From positions 179,471 through 243,470 of the forward strand of contig DASPFY010000004.1 in assembly GCA_035620895.1 (NCBI GenBank): a stretch of 64,000 nt of DNA. Reading direction: 5' to 3'. The translations under genes were made by a program, and so were the position numbers. This DNA is from TA-21 sp035620895. GTDB lineage: Archaea; Thermoproteota; Nitrososphaeria; Nitrososphaerales; Nitrososphaeraceae. Positions 34,025 through 42,564 of the stretch are shown in pieces; the stretch's first letter is position 1, and each line of letters opens with the position of its first letter. Below the pieces are notes generated by a model. The model saw nothing but the letters and a program-made list of their open reading frames with translations. It made no database searches and was not told where the DNA came from.

Positions 34025-35287
34025 TTGCATTGGAAGGAAACTCTACCTGAATGGTACGTAAAACAATATGGTTATCAGCCATGTGTTAACATAGGAACAT
34101 CTGGTCATGTCGACCACGGAAAAACTACCCTAGTCGAATCAATAACTGGCGTTTGGACAAGCGGACATAGTGAAGAATTAAGAAGGGGAATTACCATAAA
34201 GGTTGGATATGCCGATGCTGCTTTTTACAAGTGTAAGAACTGTCCTCCACCAATATGCTATTCAACTCAACCAGATTGTAAGAATTGTGGACAGAAATCT
34301 GAATTTGAACGAGTAGTTAGCTTTGTAGATTCTCCTGGTCATGAAAGTTTAATGGCAAATATGCTCTCAGGAGCGGCTTTGATGGATGGGGCAATTTTAG
34401 TGACAGCAGCAAATGAAAAGGTACCTCAACCACAAACTAGGGAGCACTTGTTAGCTCTACAAACGCTTGGCATTAAACAGATTGTATTAGTTCAAAACAA
34501 AGTTGATTTGGTATCTTATGAAGAAACAATAGAGAATTATAAGCAAATAAAGAATTTTGTTAAGGGAAGTGTAGCCGATGCCGCCCCTATAATTCCGGTT
34601 TCTGCTCAACACAAATTAAATATTGATGCTATAATAGAAGCTATCCAGATTAAGATCAAAACACCTGAAAGATCAAAAAATTCTGAACCTTTAATGCATG
34701 TGCTAAGATCATTTGATATTAACAAACCAGGTTTGCCTATCGGTGAGGTGAAAGGCGGAGTAATTGGAGGTTCACTAATCCAGGGAGATTTTAAGACTGG
34801 TGATGAAATCGAAATACGGCCGGGACTATATGATGAGAAGAAAGGAAAATACGAACCAATAATGTCAAAGATCTCATCACTAGGAACTGGAGCAGGAATT
34901 GTACAAGTTGTAAAGCCTGGGGGCTTGGTAGCACTTGGAACAACTTTGGATCCTTACATAGTTAAGAGTGATTCATTAATAGGGTCATTGGTAGGACTTC
35001 CACACTCACTTCCTCCTGACATTTATGATGTTACTATTGAACTAAATTTGTTTGAAACTGCAGTAGGAACGCAAGAGCTCGTCAAAGTTGATCCAATTAA
35101 AATAAAAGAATCATTGCGTCTGAACATTGGAACTGCAGCAACCCTCGGTTCCGTTACACATGTAAAGAATCATACTGTGGAAATTAAACTGAAGAAACCA
35201 GTTTGTATGGTCAGTAATAACAGAGTCGCAATAAGTAGAAGAATTTCCGACAGGTGGCGTCTGATTGGTTCGGGAATTGCATCGTAG
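34025..35287 (+). CDS. eif2g: Translation initiation factor aIF2 gamma subunit
   Basis: GTPase subunit of aIF2, which brings initiator tRNA to the ribosome. It is 420 residues with a TTG start. Motifs are GHVDHGKT (27-34), GITIKVGYADA (switch I), the zinc knuckle with CKNCPPPIC and DCKNCG, FVDSPGHESLMANMLSGA, and VQNKVDLV. The C-terminal beta barrels are present (RRISDRWRLIGSG). It forms a likely operon with S6e (84 bp gap). It is convergent with purM. Confidence 0.96.
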   Translation: MHWKETLPEWYVKQYGYQPCVNIGTSGHVDHGKTTLVESITGVWTSGHSEELRRGITIKVGYADAAFYKCKNCPPPICYSTQPDCKNCGQKSEFERVVSFVDSPGHESLMANMLSGAALMDGAILVTAANEKVPQPQTREHLLALQTLGIKQIVLVQNKVDLVSYEETIENYKQIKNFVKGSVADAAPIIPVSAQHKLNIDAIIEAIQIKIKTPERSKNSEPLMHVLRSFDINKPGLPIGEVKGGVIGGSLIQGDFKTGDEIEIRPGLYDEKKGKYEPIMSKISSLGTGAGIVQVVKPGGLVALGTTLDPYIVKSDSLIGSLVGLPHSLPPDIYDVTIELNLFETAVGTQELVKVDPIKIKESLRLNIGTAATLGSVTHVKNHTVEIKLKKPVCMVSNNRVAISRRISDRWRLIGSGIAS

Positions 35288-35350
35288 GAATTTCGGTGCA
35301 AAAACCAATCTACCTCCAGCACTTTAGCTCATTCGAATTCTCATTTATAG

Positions 35351-36406
35351 TCAACCAGTAAGCCCATATTTTCTTTCACCTAATTTCATAGATACAGCAC
35401 CCTTTCCTTTTGTGATGTATCCTATTTGATGATACTTTACTTTGTTCTTTTCTAATATTTGCTTCAAATTATCCACCCGTGACTTTGAAACGATAGTACA
35501 AAATCCAATTCCCATGTTAAAAGTAGAATACATTTCCTCATTAGAAATTCTACCAGCCTGCTGAATCAGACTAAAAATATTGTCTTGTTTTGGAAGTTCG
35601 TATAAATTAAAATTGACTTTGTTATTTAGTCTCGATAGCTTGCTAAATGATCCTCCTGTTATATGGGCAAGTCCATGAATAGAATCTCTTTCGTTTTGGA
35701 GAATCTCAAGGATGGGTTTCACGTATATCCTTGTTGGTTTCAATAGCTCTTCACCTAAAGAGCATTCTAGAAACGGGTGAGAATTTTTCAATTTATACCT
35801 TGGAAGTAAGACCTTGCGCGCAAGTGAATAGCCATTTGAATGCAACCCATTGCTCTCTAATCCAATTATTATGTCTCCTTCAGTTATTTTATTACCCATA
35901 ACCAATGATTTCTTATCAGCTAGTCCAAAAACAGAACCCACCAAATCAAATGAATTTTCTTCCTTTTGGCTAAAAAGATCTGGTAAAATTGCAGTCTCCC
36001 CTCCAACTATTGCAACTCGGGATTCCTTTGCTCCTTTTGTTAATCCTTTCACTAGCTCTCTTACAAGGTAACTATCAGGTTTTTTTAATGCAATATAATC
36101 CAGAAAACCAACTGGTATGGCTCCAACGCAAATCACATCATTAACGTTCATGGCAACACAATCTATACCCAACGTATCAAATTTCTTCATCAATTGTCCA
36201 ACAATGATTTTGGTTCCAACCCCATCAGTGTGTAGGGCGAAAACCTTAGATTGAAATTCAATCAATCCTGCATAGTGTCCAAAACCTGACCATACGTTCC
36301 AACTTCTATTTTCAAAAAAGTGAGTCTTTGACACAAATTTACCAATATCGGTTTGAATTTTACGAATTTTCTTTATATCGACACCAGCTCTAGAATAATT
36401 CCACAT
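35351..36406 (-). CDS. purM: Phosphoribosylformylglycinamidine cyclo-ligase
   Basis: AIR synthetase, forming the imidazole ring in purine synthesis from FGAM and ATP. It is 351 residues. Visible family blocks are YSRAGVDIKKI at the N-terminus, LHTDGVGTKI, GIDCVAMNVNDVICVGAIPV, VGGETAILPD, LESNGLHSNGYSLAR and GLAHITGGSF. All core regions are present. The ATG is preceded by a short AT-rich promoter. It stands alone, with no other purine genes near. Confidence 0.96.
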   Translation of the reverse strand: MWNYSRAGVDIKKIRKIQTDIGKFVSKTHFFENRSWNVWSGFGHYAGLIEFQSKVFALHTDGVGTKIIVGQLMKKFDTLGIDCVAMNVNDVICVGAIPVGFLDYIALKKPDSYLVRELVKGLTKGAKESRVAIVGGETAILPDLFSQKEENSFDLVGSVFGLADKKSLVMGNKITEGDIIIGLESNGLHSNGYSLARKVLLPRYKLKNSHPFLECSLGEELLKPTRIYVKPILEILQNERDSIHGLAHITGGSFSKLSRLNNKVNFNLYELPKQDNIFSLIQQAGRISNEEMYSTFNMGIGFCTIVSKSRVDNLKQILEKNKVKYHQIGYITKGKGAVSMKLGERKYGLTG

Positions 36407-36488
36407 ACAGATCTCCTAAATTCTACAATGCATATTATAAATAAAAGCATCATTTGATTCTTTCATGGAAAGCTGGCAAATTGAAAAT

Positions 36489-36497
36489 TAACTTATA
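36489..36497 (+). promoter_or_regulatory. TATA box of the ArsR-like/DUF1724 regulator
   Basis: CTTATAAAC lies about 29 bp before ATG 36522, which argues for that start and for a leaderless mRNA. It rules out the earlier in-frame ATG at 36501, only a few bases after the box. Confidence 0.5.
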
Positions 36498-36521
36498 AAC
36501 ATGAATATAATTGTAATAGAC

Positions 36522-37352
36522 ATGGAAAATGGTGAATCTGTTTTTGAAGACTCTGAAAAAACATTCATAGAATTATCTAATTCGCAACGACTTCAGATAA
36601 TAAATGCATTGACAAACTCTAGTATGAACTTGACCCTAATTGCGAAGCATCTTGGGATAACTATGCAAGAGGCGCATAGAAATTTTAACAGACTCATGGA
36701 TGCAGGAATAGTAAGTAAAGATTCCAGTGGATCGTACTCTTTAACAACATTTGGAAATACCATAGTGACCCAGATCCCGTCTATCAATTTTCTTTCAAAG
36801 AATAAGAATTATTTTTCAGATCATTATTTTGCTGATCTTCCTATGAAGTTTGTTCAAAGGATTGGATCTTTGGACAATAGCAAGTTTATCCAAGGCTTGG
36901 TTGCAGTAATTGAGGAGATCAAGGAAATGTACAGATATTCTGAGGAGTACATTTATGGAATGATCCCCCAAGTTCCGCTGGATCTTATGGAGGTGGCTGC
37001 AAAAACAGTAAAGGAACGTAAAATTAAGTTTAATTACATATTACCAAAAAATGCAGTAATACCAAAAAAAGGTAAAGATTTTCTAAACGAGATCAATTAT
37101 CCAGAACTATTAAAGAATGGATTAGTTGAGAGAAAAATGATAGAGGATGTAAGAGTTTCTGTGGTTTTGAACGAAAAAAAAGCATTAGTGATGTTTCCTT
37201 CCATTAAGGGAGAAACTGATATGAATGGAGCATTTTCTAATAGTATTTACAAAGAGAACAACAAGCTGTTTCATGAATGGTGTTTAGACTATTTCAGATA
37301 CTGTTGGCTAAGTTCAAAACCTTTCGATAACGCTAAACTTAGAGAGGTGTGA
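36522..37352 (+). CDS. Winged-helix regulator with C-terminal DUF1724/FilR1-like domain
   Basis: About 276 residues from ATG 36522. The N-terminal winged helix (SQRLQIINALTNSSMNLTLIAKHLGITMQEAHRNFNRLMDAGIV in pieces) is ArsR-like. The remainder, with PMKFVQRIGSL, YIYGMIPQVP and VVLNEKKALVMFP, fits the DUF1724/FilR1-type ligand-binding domain of archaeal regulators. It probably senses a small molecule. It lies between purM and trpE and could regulate either; the target is unknown. Confidence 0.82.
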   Translation: MENGESVFEDSEKTFIELSNSQRLQIINALTNSSMNLTLIAKHLGITMQEAHRNFNRLMDAGIVSKDSSGSYSLTTFGNTIVTQIPSINFLSKNKNYFSDHYFADLPMKFVQRIGSLDNSKFIQGLVAVIEEIKEMYRYSEEYIYGMIPQVPLDLMEVAAKTVKERKIKFNYILPKNAVIPKKGKDFLNEINYPELLKNGLVERKMIEDVRVSVVLNEKKALVMFPSIKGETDMNGAFSNSIYKENNKLFHEWCLDYFRYCWLSSKPFDNAKLREV

Positions 37353-37412
37353 CCATCTAGGTTTACCTAAAAATAGTCTATAGGTATCAGAAATCGATCT
37401 GATTGATACTAA

Positions 37413-38810
37413 TTATGGTGATTGATCCCTTGCTGCTTTCATAGCAGAGAACATTGCTCCAGCTTTTTGCTCTGTTTCTAGGTATTCATTTGTGGGAATA
37501 GAATCCATTACTATCCCCGCCCCAGATTGTATATAGGCGTTATTTCCATTTATAAACAAAGATCTTATTATTATCGCAAAATCACAACATCTATTGAACG
37601 AAAAATATCCTAGGGCCCCTGCATACGGTCCCCTCGCAGTCTTTTCTAGTTCTGATATTACTTCCATTGCTCTCACTTTGGGTGCACCGGAAACCGTACC
37701 GGCTGGAAATAAAGATCTAAATGCATCAAAGCAATCGTATTCATTGTAAAGATCACCTATTATATGCGATACCAAATGCTGTACATGACTGAATCTTTTC
37801 ACTATCATCAATTCTTTAGGTTGCACGGATCCAAATTTGCATACCCTCCCCAAGTCATTTCTTGCCAAATCCACCAGCATAGTGTGTTCAGCTAGCTCCT
37901 TTTTGTCGCTTAAAAGTTCATTCTTTAACTTTCTATTTTCACTCTCTTTATGTGTAACTGGTCTTGTTCCTGCTATAGGAAATGTTTCAATCCTGTTATT
38001 AATTACTCGAAGCAGCATTTCAGGACTTGAGCCAATAATAAATCTCTTTTTGCGTTTGAAGAAATACATGTAGGGCGATGGATTTAACTTCCTCAGATTC
38101 TCATATATATGCATAGGATCTCCACGGATCCTAAAATTAAATTTTCTTGATATTACTACCTGAAAGACCTCGCCTTCATATACATATTCCTTTGCTTTTT
38201 TCACCTTAGAAATAAATTTGTTTTTAGTTGTTTCTGAAACTGGTTTTGAAAATGATAAAGATTTTGCCAAAACTTGTTTTTTCGAGTTTAAGATTTTTTT
38301 TATTTCATCAAGTCTGGATTTTTTACCAATATGAAAATAATATGTTGCCTTATCTCTTTTGTCATGAATCAAGCCATCAGTATAGATTCCGAATTCCATC
38401 AAGGGGAACATATTGTTAGCTCTCTTTGTTGGTAGCTGTTCCCAAAATTTGATTGCATCATAGCTAACGTACCCCACAGCGCCTCCTATATATCGGAGTT
38501 TTTTTTCGTTAATCGTTGGCAGGATTCTTCTTAATTCCAAAAGTGGATCCTTTACTTTTTTTTCGGATATGATTTTCTCATTCCGATAAATTTGGAATAT
38601 TCCTCTATCACACTTGACAGTAAATTCGGGGTCAAAACCTATTACTGAAAATTCTGAAAGTTCCTTTGGTCCGGTTAAAGATTCTAAAATGAATGCATTA
38701 TCATAACTCATGTAAATTTGCTTAAAAATCTCAAATGGATCCCTGTCAGTATTAATTATTTTCTTATTAAGCGTAAAGTCTCGGGAACTTGAAATAAAGT
38801 CATTGAGCAT
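37413..38810 (-). CDS. trpE: Anthranilate synthase component I
   Basis: Converts chorismate to anthranilate together with TrpG. It is 465 residues. The tryptophan-feedback motif LES is at 42-44 (FILESLTGPKEL). The chorismate-binding half is complete: FPIAGTRPVTHKES, ELAEHTMLVDLARNDLGRV, FPAGTVSGAPKVRAME and QSGAGIVMDS. Because of the N-terminal motif I choose trpE rather than pabB. No trpG or other trp gene is adjacent. An 11-bp palindrome lies just before the start codon and may be an operator. Confidence 0.92.
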   Translation of the reverse strand: MLNDFISSSRDFTLNKKIINTDRDPFEIFKQIYMSYDNAFILESLTGPKELSEFSVIGFDPEFTVKCDRGIFQIYRNEKIISEKKVKDPLLELRRILPTINEKKLRYIGGAVGYVSYDAIKFWEQLPTKRANNMFPLMEFGIYTDGLIHDKRDKATYYFHIGKKSRLDEIKKILNSKKQVLAKSLSFSKPVSETTKNKFISKVKKAKEYVYEGEVFQVVISRKFNFRIRGDPMHIYENLRKLNPSPYMYFFKRKKRFIIGSSPEMLLRVINNRIETFPIAGTRPVTHKESENRKLKNELLSDKKELAEHTMLVDLARNDLGRVCKFGSVQPKELMIVKRFSHVQHLVSHIIGDLYNEYDCFDAFRSLFPAGTVSGAPKVRAMEVISELEKTARGPYAGALGYFSFNRCCDFAIIIRSLFINGNNAYIQSGAGIVMDSIPTNEYLETEQKAGAMFSAMKAARDQSP

Positions 38811-38815
38811 TTATA

Positions 38816-38826
38816 ATGGTTACCAT
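38816..38826 (-). promoter_or_regulatory. Palindrome ATGGTTACCAT upstream of trpE
   Basis: A perfect 11-bp inverted repeat with a single central base lies 6-16 bp before the trpE ATG. A TTTAAAA TATA-like stretch lies just upstream. This position over the transcription start suits a repressor site. Confidence 0.4.
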
Positions 38827-39040
38827 AAAAAGGTGTTTTAAAATATGATTTAAGGCTTTAGATTCCGTTTAAAACAGATTTCCGGTACTCCGTATTATTA
38901 AAGGGCATTAAATATGCAAAAAACGTATAGTTAAGATAGCATATTACAAATAAAACTTGATTTAACCTTTACGTTCAGATTTAAACCAACCCAGAACTCA
39001 AATACATTTAATCTCAAGAATGTCCTTCAAGTTATTATCT

Positions 39041-40384
39041 TTACCAGCCTAAAGATTTTGCAGACTTTGTGGCAGCTTCATCTACCGCTTGCTTTGGATC
39101 CTTTGTACCATAATAAACTGCGTCTAATGCCTCTTTAATATAGTGAGCAATCTCTGGATATTCTTGAATACTTGGTCTGGCTCCTCCAAATGGAATAGCA
39201 GAAATCATCTTGTCATAATAAGGAATATAAGCTGATGTATAAGGGCGGGATCCACCTTCTCCTATTGTTATCTGGGTCGGCAGAAAACCATGTTCCTCCA
39301 ACCATGGAGCAAGTATCTTTGGTTCCAGCATTTTCGTTATCAATTTCCATGCCAGGGCTTTGTGAAGTGACGTACTTGGAATACTAAGTTCCCATCCGCC
39401 CATTAACGTAGAGTTTTGGTTACCTTTAACAGGGACTGGAAACATAGGAAGAAACCCAATTTGTTTTTCAAATTCAATTCTGTCACCAGAATTTTGAATT
39501 GGTTTCTGCTTAGAACTTGGAAGCCAAGATCCTTCTGTCATAACTGCGAACTTCCTGTCATTAAACTCTTTACCCCAATAGTGCTCCTTCTGTGGTTTTA
39601 TTCCTGCATTAACTTGATCCTGTATAAAGGAAAGTGCCTTCAAGCCAGCAGAGCTATTAAAAGCAGGAAACCAGTAAGTACCCTTTGTGGGGTGTCCTTC
39701 TCTCCGCTCTAGGATATCTCCACCAAGCATCCAAAGATACGGATACCATAGATCTGGGGCATGTCCAGCTCCAGTGAGATGAATCCCTTCTATTCCTTTA
39801 GGCTGAAGTACTGAATTTAGTTTCTTTGCTGCTGCAATATATCCATCCCATGTTTTTAGCGAGTTCGGATCCACACCGACTTCATCTAGCATGTCCTTCC
39901 AATACCATACTCCCCTTATGTCTGTCCAGGCCCATATGCCATAAATTTTCCCCTGCGACTTTCCACCCTCCCAATTTCCGAAATACCAGTCTGCTCGTCC
40001 GTCTCTATTCCACCGTTGTGTAGTGTAATTTGTCAGGTCAGTGAGTAGTCCCTTCTGGGCAAATTCGCCTAACCATATCTGATCTACCGTAATTATGTCA
40101 ATCGGAGTTTGATTAGAAATTAAGCGAATTGTTTCATTTCTTGTTGAGTTGTAAGGATATTCTATATACTTTACATTTATTAGAGTACCAGTTTCATTTT
40201 CTAAAACATCAAGGGCATGATTTATCAGAACTCTCCCTGCATTAGGTTGTCCGCCTATTTCATTGAATAATATTGAAAGTGTGGTCTTGTTATCATTCTG
40301 TGTCCCAAAAACAGTGTTAAATGAAAATACGAATATTATGACTGATGATGTGACAAGACCTGCTGTAAGTACTGGCTTCGACAT
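39041..40384 (-). CDS. Extracellular solute-binding protein (family 1, sugar type), orphan
   Basis: From ATG 40384 the product is 447 residues. It has a signal-type N-terminus (LTAGLVTSSVIIFVFSFNTVFG) and the fold of ABC sugar-binding proteins: ILFNEIGGQ, IDIITVDQIWLGEFAQKGLLTDLT, RGVWYWKDMLDEVGVDP, FAVMTEGSWLPSS, and IPFGGARPSIQEYPEIAHYIKEALD. No lipobox Cys is seen. The frame continues 47 residues further back, but the TATA-like stretch just upstream (about 40399-40411) supports the short form. No permease or ATPase genes are nearby, so its transporter is elsewhere. Confidence 0.9.
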   Translation of the reverse strand: MSKPVLTAGLVTSSVIIFVFSFNTVFGTQNDNKTTLSILFNEIGGQPNAGRVLINHALDVLENETGTLINVKYIEYPYNSTRNETIRLISNQTPIDIITVDQIWLGEFAQKGLLTDLTNYTTQRWNRDGRADWYFGNWEGGKSQGKIYGIWAWTDIRGVWYWKDMLDEVGVDPNSLKTWDGYIAAAKKLNSVLQPKGIEGIHLTGAGHAPDLWYPYLWMLGGDILERREGHPTKGTYWFPAFNSSAGLKALSFIQDQVNAGIKPQKEHYWGKEFNDRKFAVMTEGSWLPSSKQKPIQNSGDRIEFEKQIGFLPMFPVPVKGNQNSTLMGGWELSIPSTSLHKALAWKLITKMLEPKILAPWLEEHGFLPTQITIGEGGSRPYTSAYIPYYDKMISAIPFGGARPSIQEYPEIAHYIKEALDAVYYGTKDPKQAVDEAATKSAKSLGW

Positions 40385-40612
40385 ACCGGTGTAATACATA
40401 TAATAAATATTCTTTTTAGGTTTGTTTATTACTAGATAACTTATTGTCCGATAAGTAATATCGATAAGCTCGTAACATGCCAGTACGGCGTTTCGCAAGT
40501 CTATCAAAGTTAAATTAATTGCCATTTTGCCTTCAGTTATCTTAAGTGAAACGACTCAGAGATGATTCTTGGATCTAGGCTTTGCGTAAAGTTCAGTTAG
40601 TACATCATGTAA

Positions 40613-41257
40613 AATTTCTCTCAGGGCAATAATTCTGCTGTTTATTCAAAGGACTCGGCTCCATTTGGTGTTCTATATAAAGATTGGATTGCAAGATGGT
40701 GGCAATGGAATGTCGGTACACCTACTTTACAGCATCCAAGAGACAATTATACGGCAGAAAAGTGTACAGTTAATCAAAACGGTTCTGTTTGGTTTATACC
40801 CGATATTCTTACCGGGAAAGAGAAACGTCCATGTACTATACCTGAAGGAAAGGCAATTCTGGTCCCGTTGCTAACAGGTGAGTGTGATACATCCGAATCT
40901 ACATCACAAAGTGATGCTGAACTCCGACAATGTTCAATGGCAGGTGACGAATACGGTGCAATCAGTGCTACGTTGGACGGTCAAAAAATTGAAATCTTGG
41001 ACAGCTATCGTACAGCAACCGACTTTTTTAACATATCTTATACAAAGGATAATATTTATGATCTCCCTGCAGGTACATATAGAGGAATTGCTGATGGCTT
41101 CTTTGTATTCCTGAAGCCATTGTCCTTGGGTGATCACGAATTACAGTTAAAGACAAGTGTAACTAATCCTACGACTCCTTCATACAATTATGCTTCAGAG
41201 GGAATATACAAGTTAAAAATCATCCAAAAATCACAAGTTGAAAATAATATCAACTAA
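40613..41257 (+). pseudogene. N-terminally truncated exported protein, paralogue of 2346-3050
   Basis: The frame is open from 40613 (after a TAA at 40610-40612) to 41257. It contains DWIARWWQWNVGTP, SVWFIPDILTGKEK, IPEGKAILVPLLTGECD, TDFFNISYT and GTYRGIADGFFVFL. No usable start codon occurs before TTG 40868, which lies in the middle of the conserved region. The expected signal peptide is missing. It is therefore probably a 5'-truncated pseudogene, although a start outside the usual codons cannot be excluded. It is divergent from the orphan solute-binding protein. Confidence 0.65.
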
Positions 41258-41512
41258 ACCAATCAAATTCCATAATGATAAAATAGAAGAGTATCATTCA
41301 TGATTTAATTGAAATTCCCTTTCCGTATAACGGTAACAGATACTTACACTCTTATGCATTAAAGCATGATTTAAATCTTAAGAGAGGGTATTACTATAAG
41401 TGAATAGCTCATTTGTTTATGTACCGGAGATGTGATACTAAACTCAAAAATCGGTTTATTAGTTTATCCGATTGGGAACATATTAATCGCGGATTCGAAT
41501 TAATACTTATTG

Positions 41513-41914
41513 CTAACGATCAATTACGTTAGTATTTGCCAACGGTTTTCTTCCCATAAATCCCTCATCTTTTCTATGCCAAAATTTTATTTCGTTCTCA
41601 CCTTCTTTCCAGCAAAGCCATACTTCTTCATCAAACCTTAGAGATGGAAAATCTAAGAGACCCTCGTCAACACTCTTGATCATAACTCCCTTATTTTCCA
41701 ATTCTGCTATTGTTTCATACAATTTAAAGACAGCTTTGTTTAGCTCCTGTTTTTTTGTTATGAACGGGGTAAATTTTGTTCCAGCGTTAACCATTCGTTG
41801 TAATTCTTCTTGAAGCTTGATTACCTTGTTTTTTTGAATAATAATGCTAGAAAATAGTCTTTTTACCTCAGGTAACATTCTATTAGCATCTTGTGGAGTG
41901 AAGTAAATCGACAT
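41513..41914 (-). CDS. DUF2203-family protein
   Basis: A 133-residue protein of the DUF2203 family, from ATG 41914 (MSIYFTPQDANRMLPEVKRL). The family's C-terminal block is complete (MIKSVDEGLLDFPSLRFD, then VWLCWKEGE and FWHRKDEGF). The first half is coiled-coil. The family occurs in bacteria and archaea and has no assigned function. The upstream TTG at 41923 is an alternative start only three codons earlier. The small HExxH gene lies 66 bp upstream in the same direction. Confidence 0.85.
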   Translation of the reverse strand: MSIYFTPQDANRMLPEVKRLFSSIIIQKNKVIKLQEELQRMVNAGTKFTPFITKKQELNKAVFKLYETIAELENKGVMIKSVDEGLLDFPSLRFDEEVWLCWKEGENEIKFWHRKDEGFMGRKPLANTNVIDR

Positions 41915-41979
41915 ACATTCCAAAATTTACGGCAGCCAATTTAATCATTATTATTTACCTCATCTGTTATTTGGTAGTG

Positions 41980-42318
41980 TCACAAATTATAAGAAATGGG
42001 TCGGATTTTCCTATTTTTGCGTTTCTCCTTTCTGATTTTATTCAAATCACCTAATCCATGTGGATAAATTTCCCATGAATTAGATCTTCCGAATAGATTG
42101 TCTAATTTGTCAGAAGCATTTACAGAAAATTTATTCAATGCAAGATGTATTGATTCGTGGCTTATAATTGAGGAAGCGACCTCGGCTGTCTTACCGATCG
42201 AATCATATTCTCTCCAAGATCGATAATTTGAGATAAAAGCCCTCGATTTGCCATAGTAAGATACAAACATTAATCCTCTCCTTCCCATCGATCCACGCAG
42301 ACGAAGATCCGCAACCAT
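41980..42318 (-). CDS. Small HExxH-motif protein (putative zinc metallopeptidase)
   Basis: A 112-residue protein with HESIH at 54-58 in the helix SSIISHESIHLALNKF, the zinc-metallopeptidase signature. It is followed by an acidic DKLDNLFG. The N-terminal part, GLMFVSYYGKSRAFISNYRSWREYDSI, looks like a beta-rich leader. The C-terminus is strongly basic (KIRKEKRKNRKI). It is too short for most peptidase families; it could be a minimal domain or an adaptor. Activity is inferred only from the motif. Confidence 0.65.
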   Translation of the reverse strand: MVADLRLRGSMGRRGLMFVSYYGKSRAFISNYRSWREYDSIGKTAEVASSIISHESIHLALNKFSVNASDKLDNLFGRSNSWEIYPHGLGDLNKIRKEKRKNRKIRPISYNL

Positions 42319-42564
42319 TTTCTTATATTTACCTTCATAGTACTCATTAATGTTTACAGACCTTTTCTGCTGTGCACATATTAAATGTCTTAATAATAAT
42401 ATGACTAAACTCTATTGTGCCTTAGAAAAATTATTAAGAAATTCTCCCATTATTGTAAAAATTTTACTATTTTTCAAATTACGAATTTACTCAAAATATT
42501 TATTTATTTGGGATACCCTGCTCAGGGTTATACTCTTTTAAAACATGATGTAAATGGAGATTTC

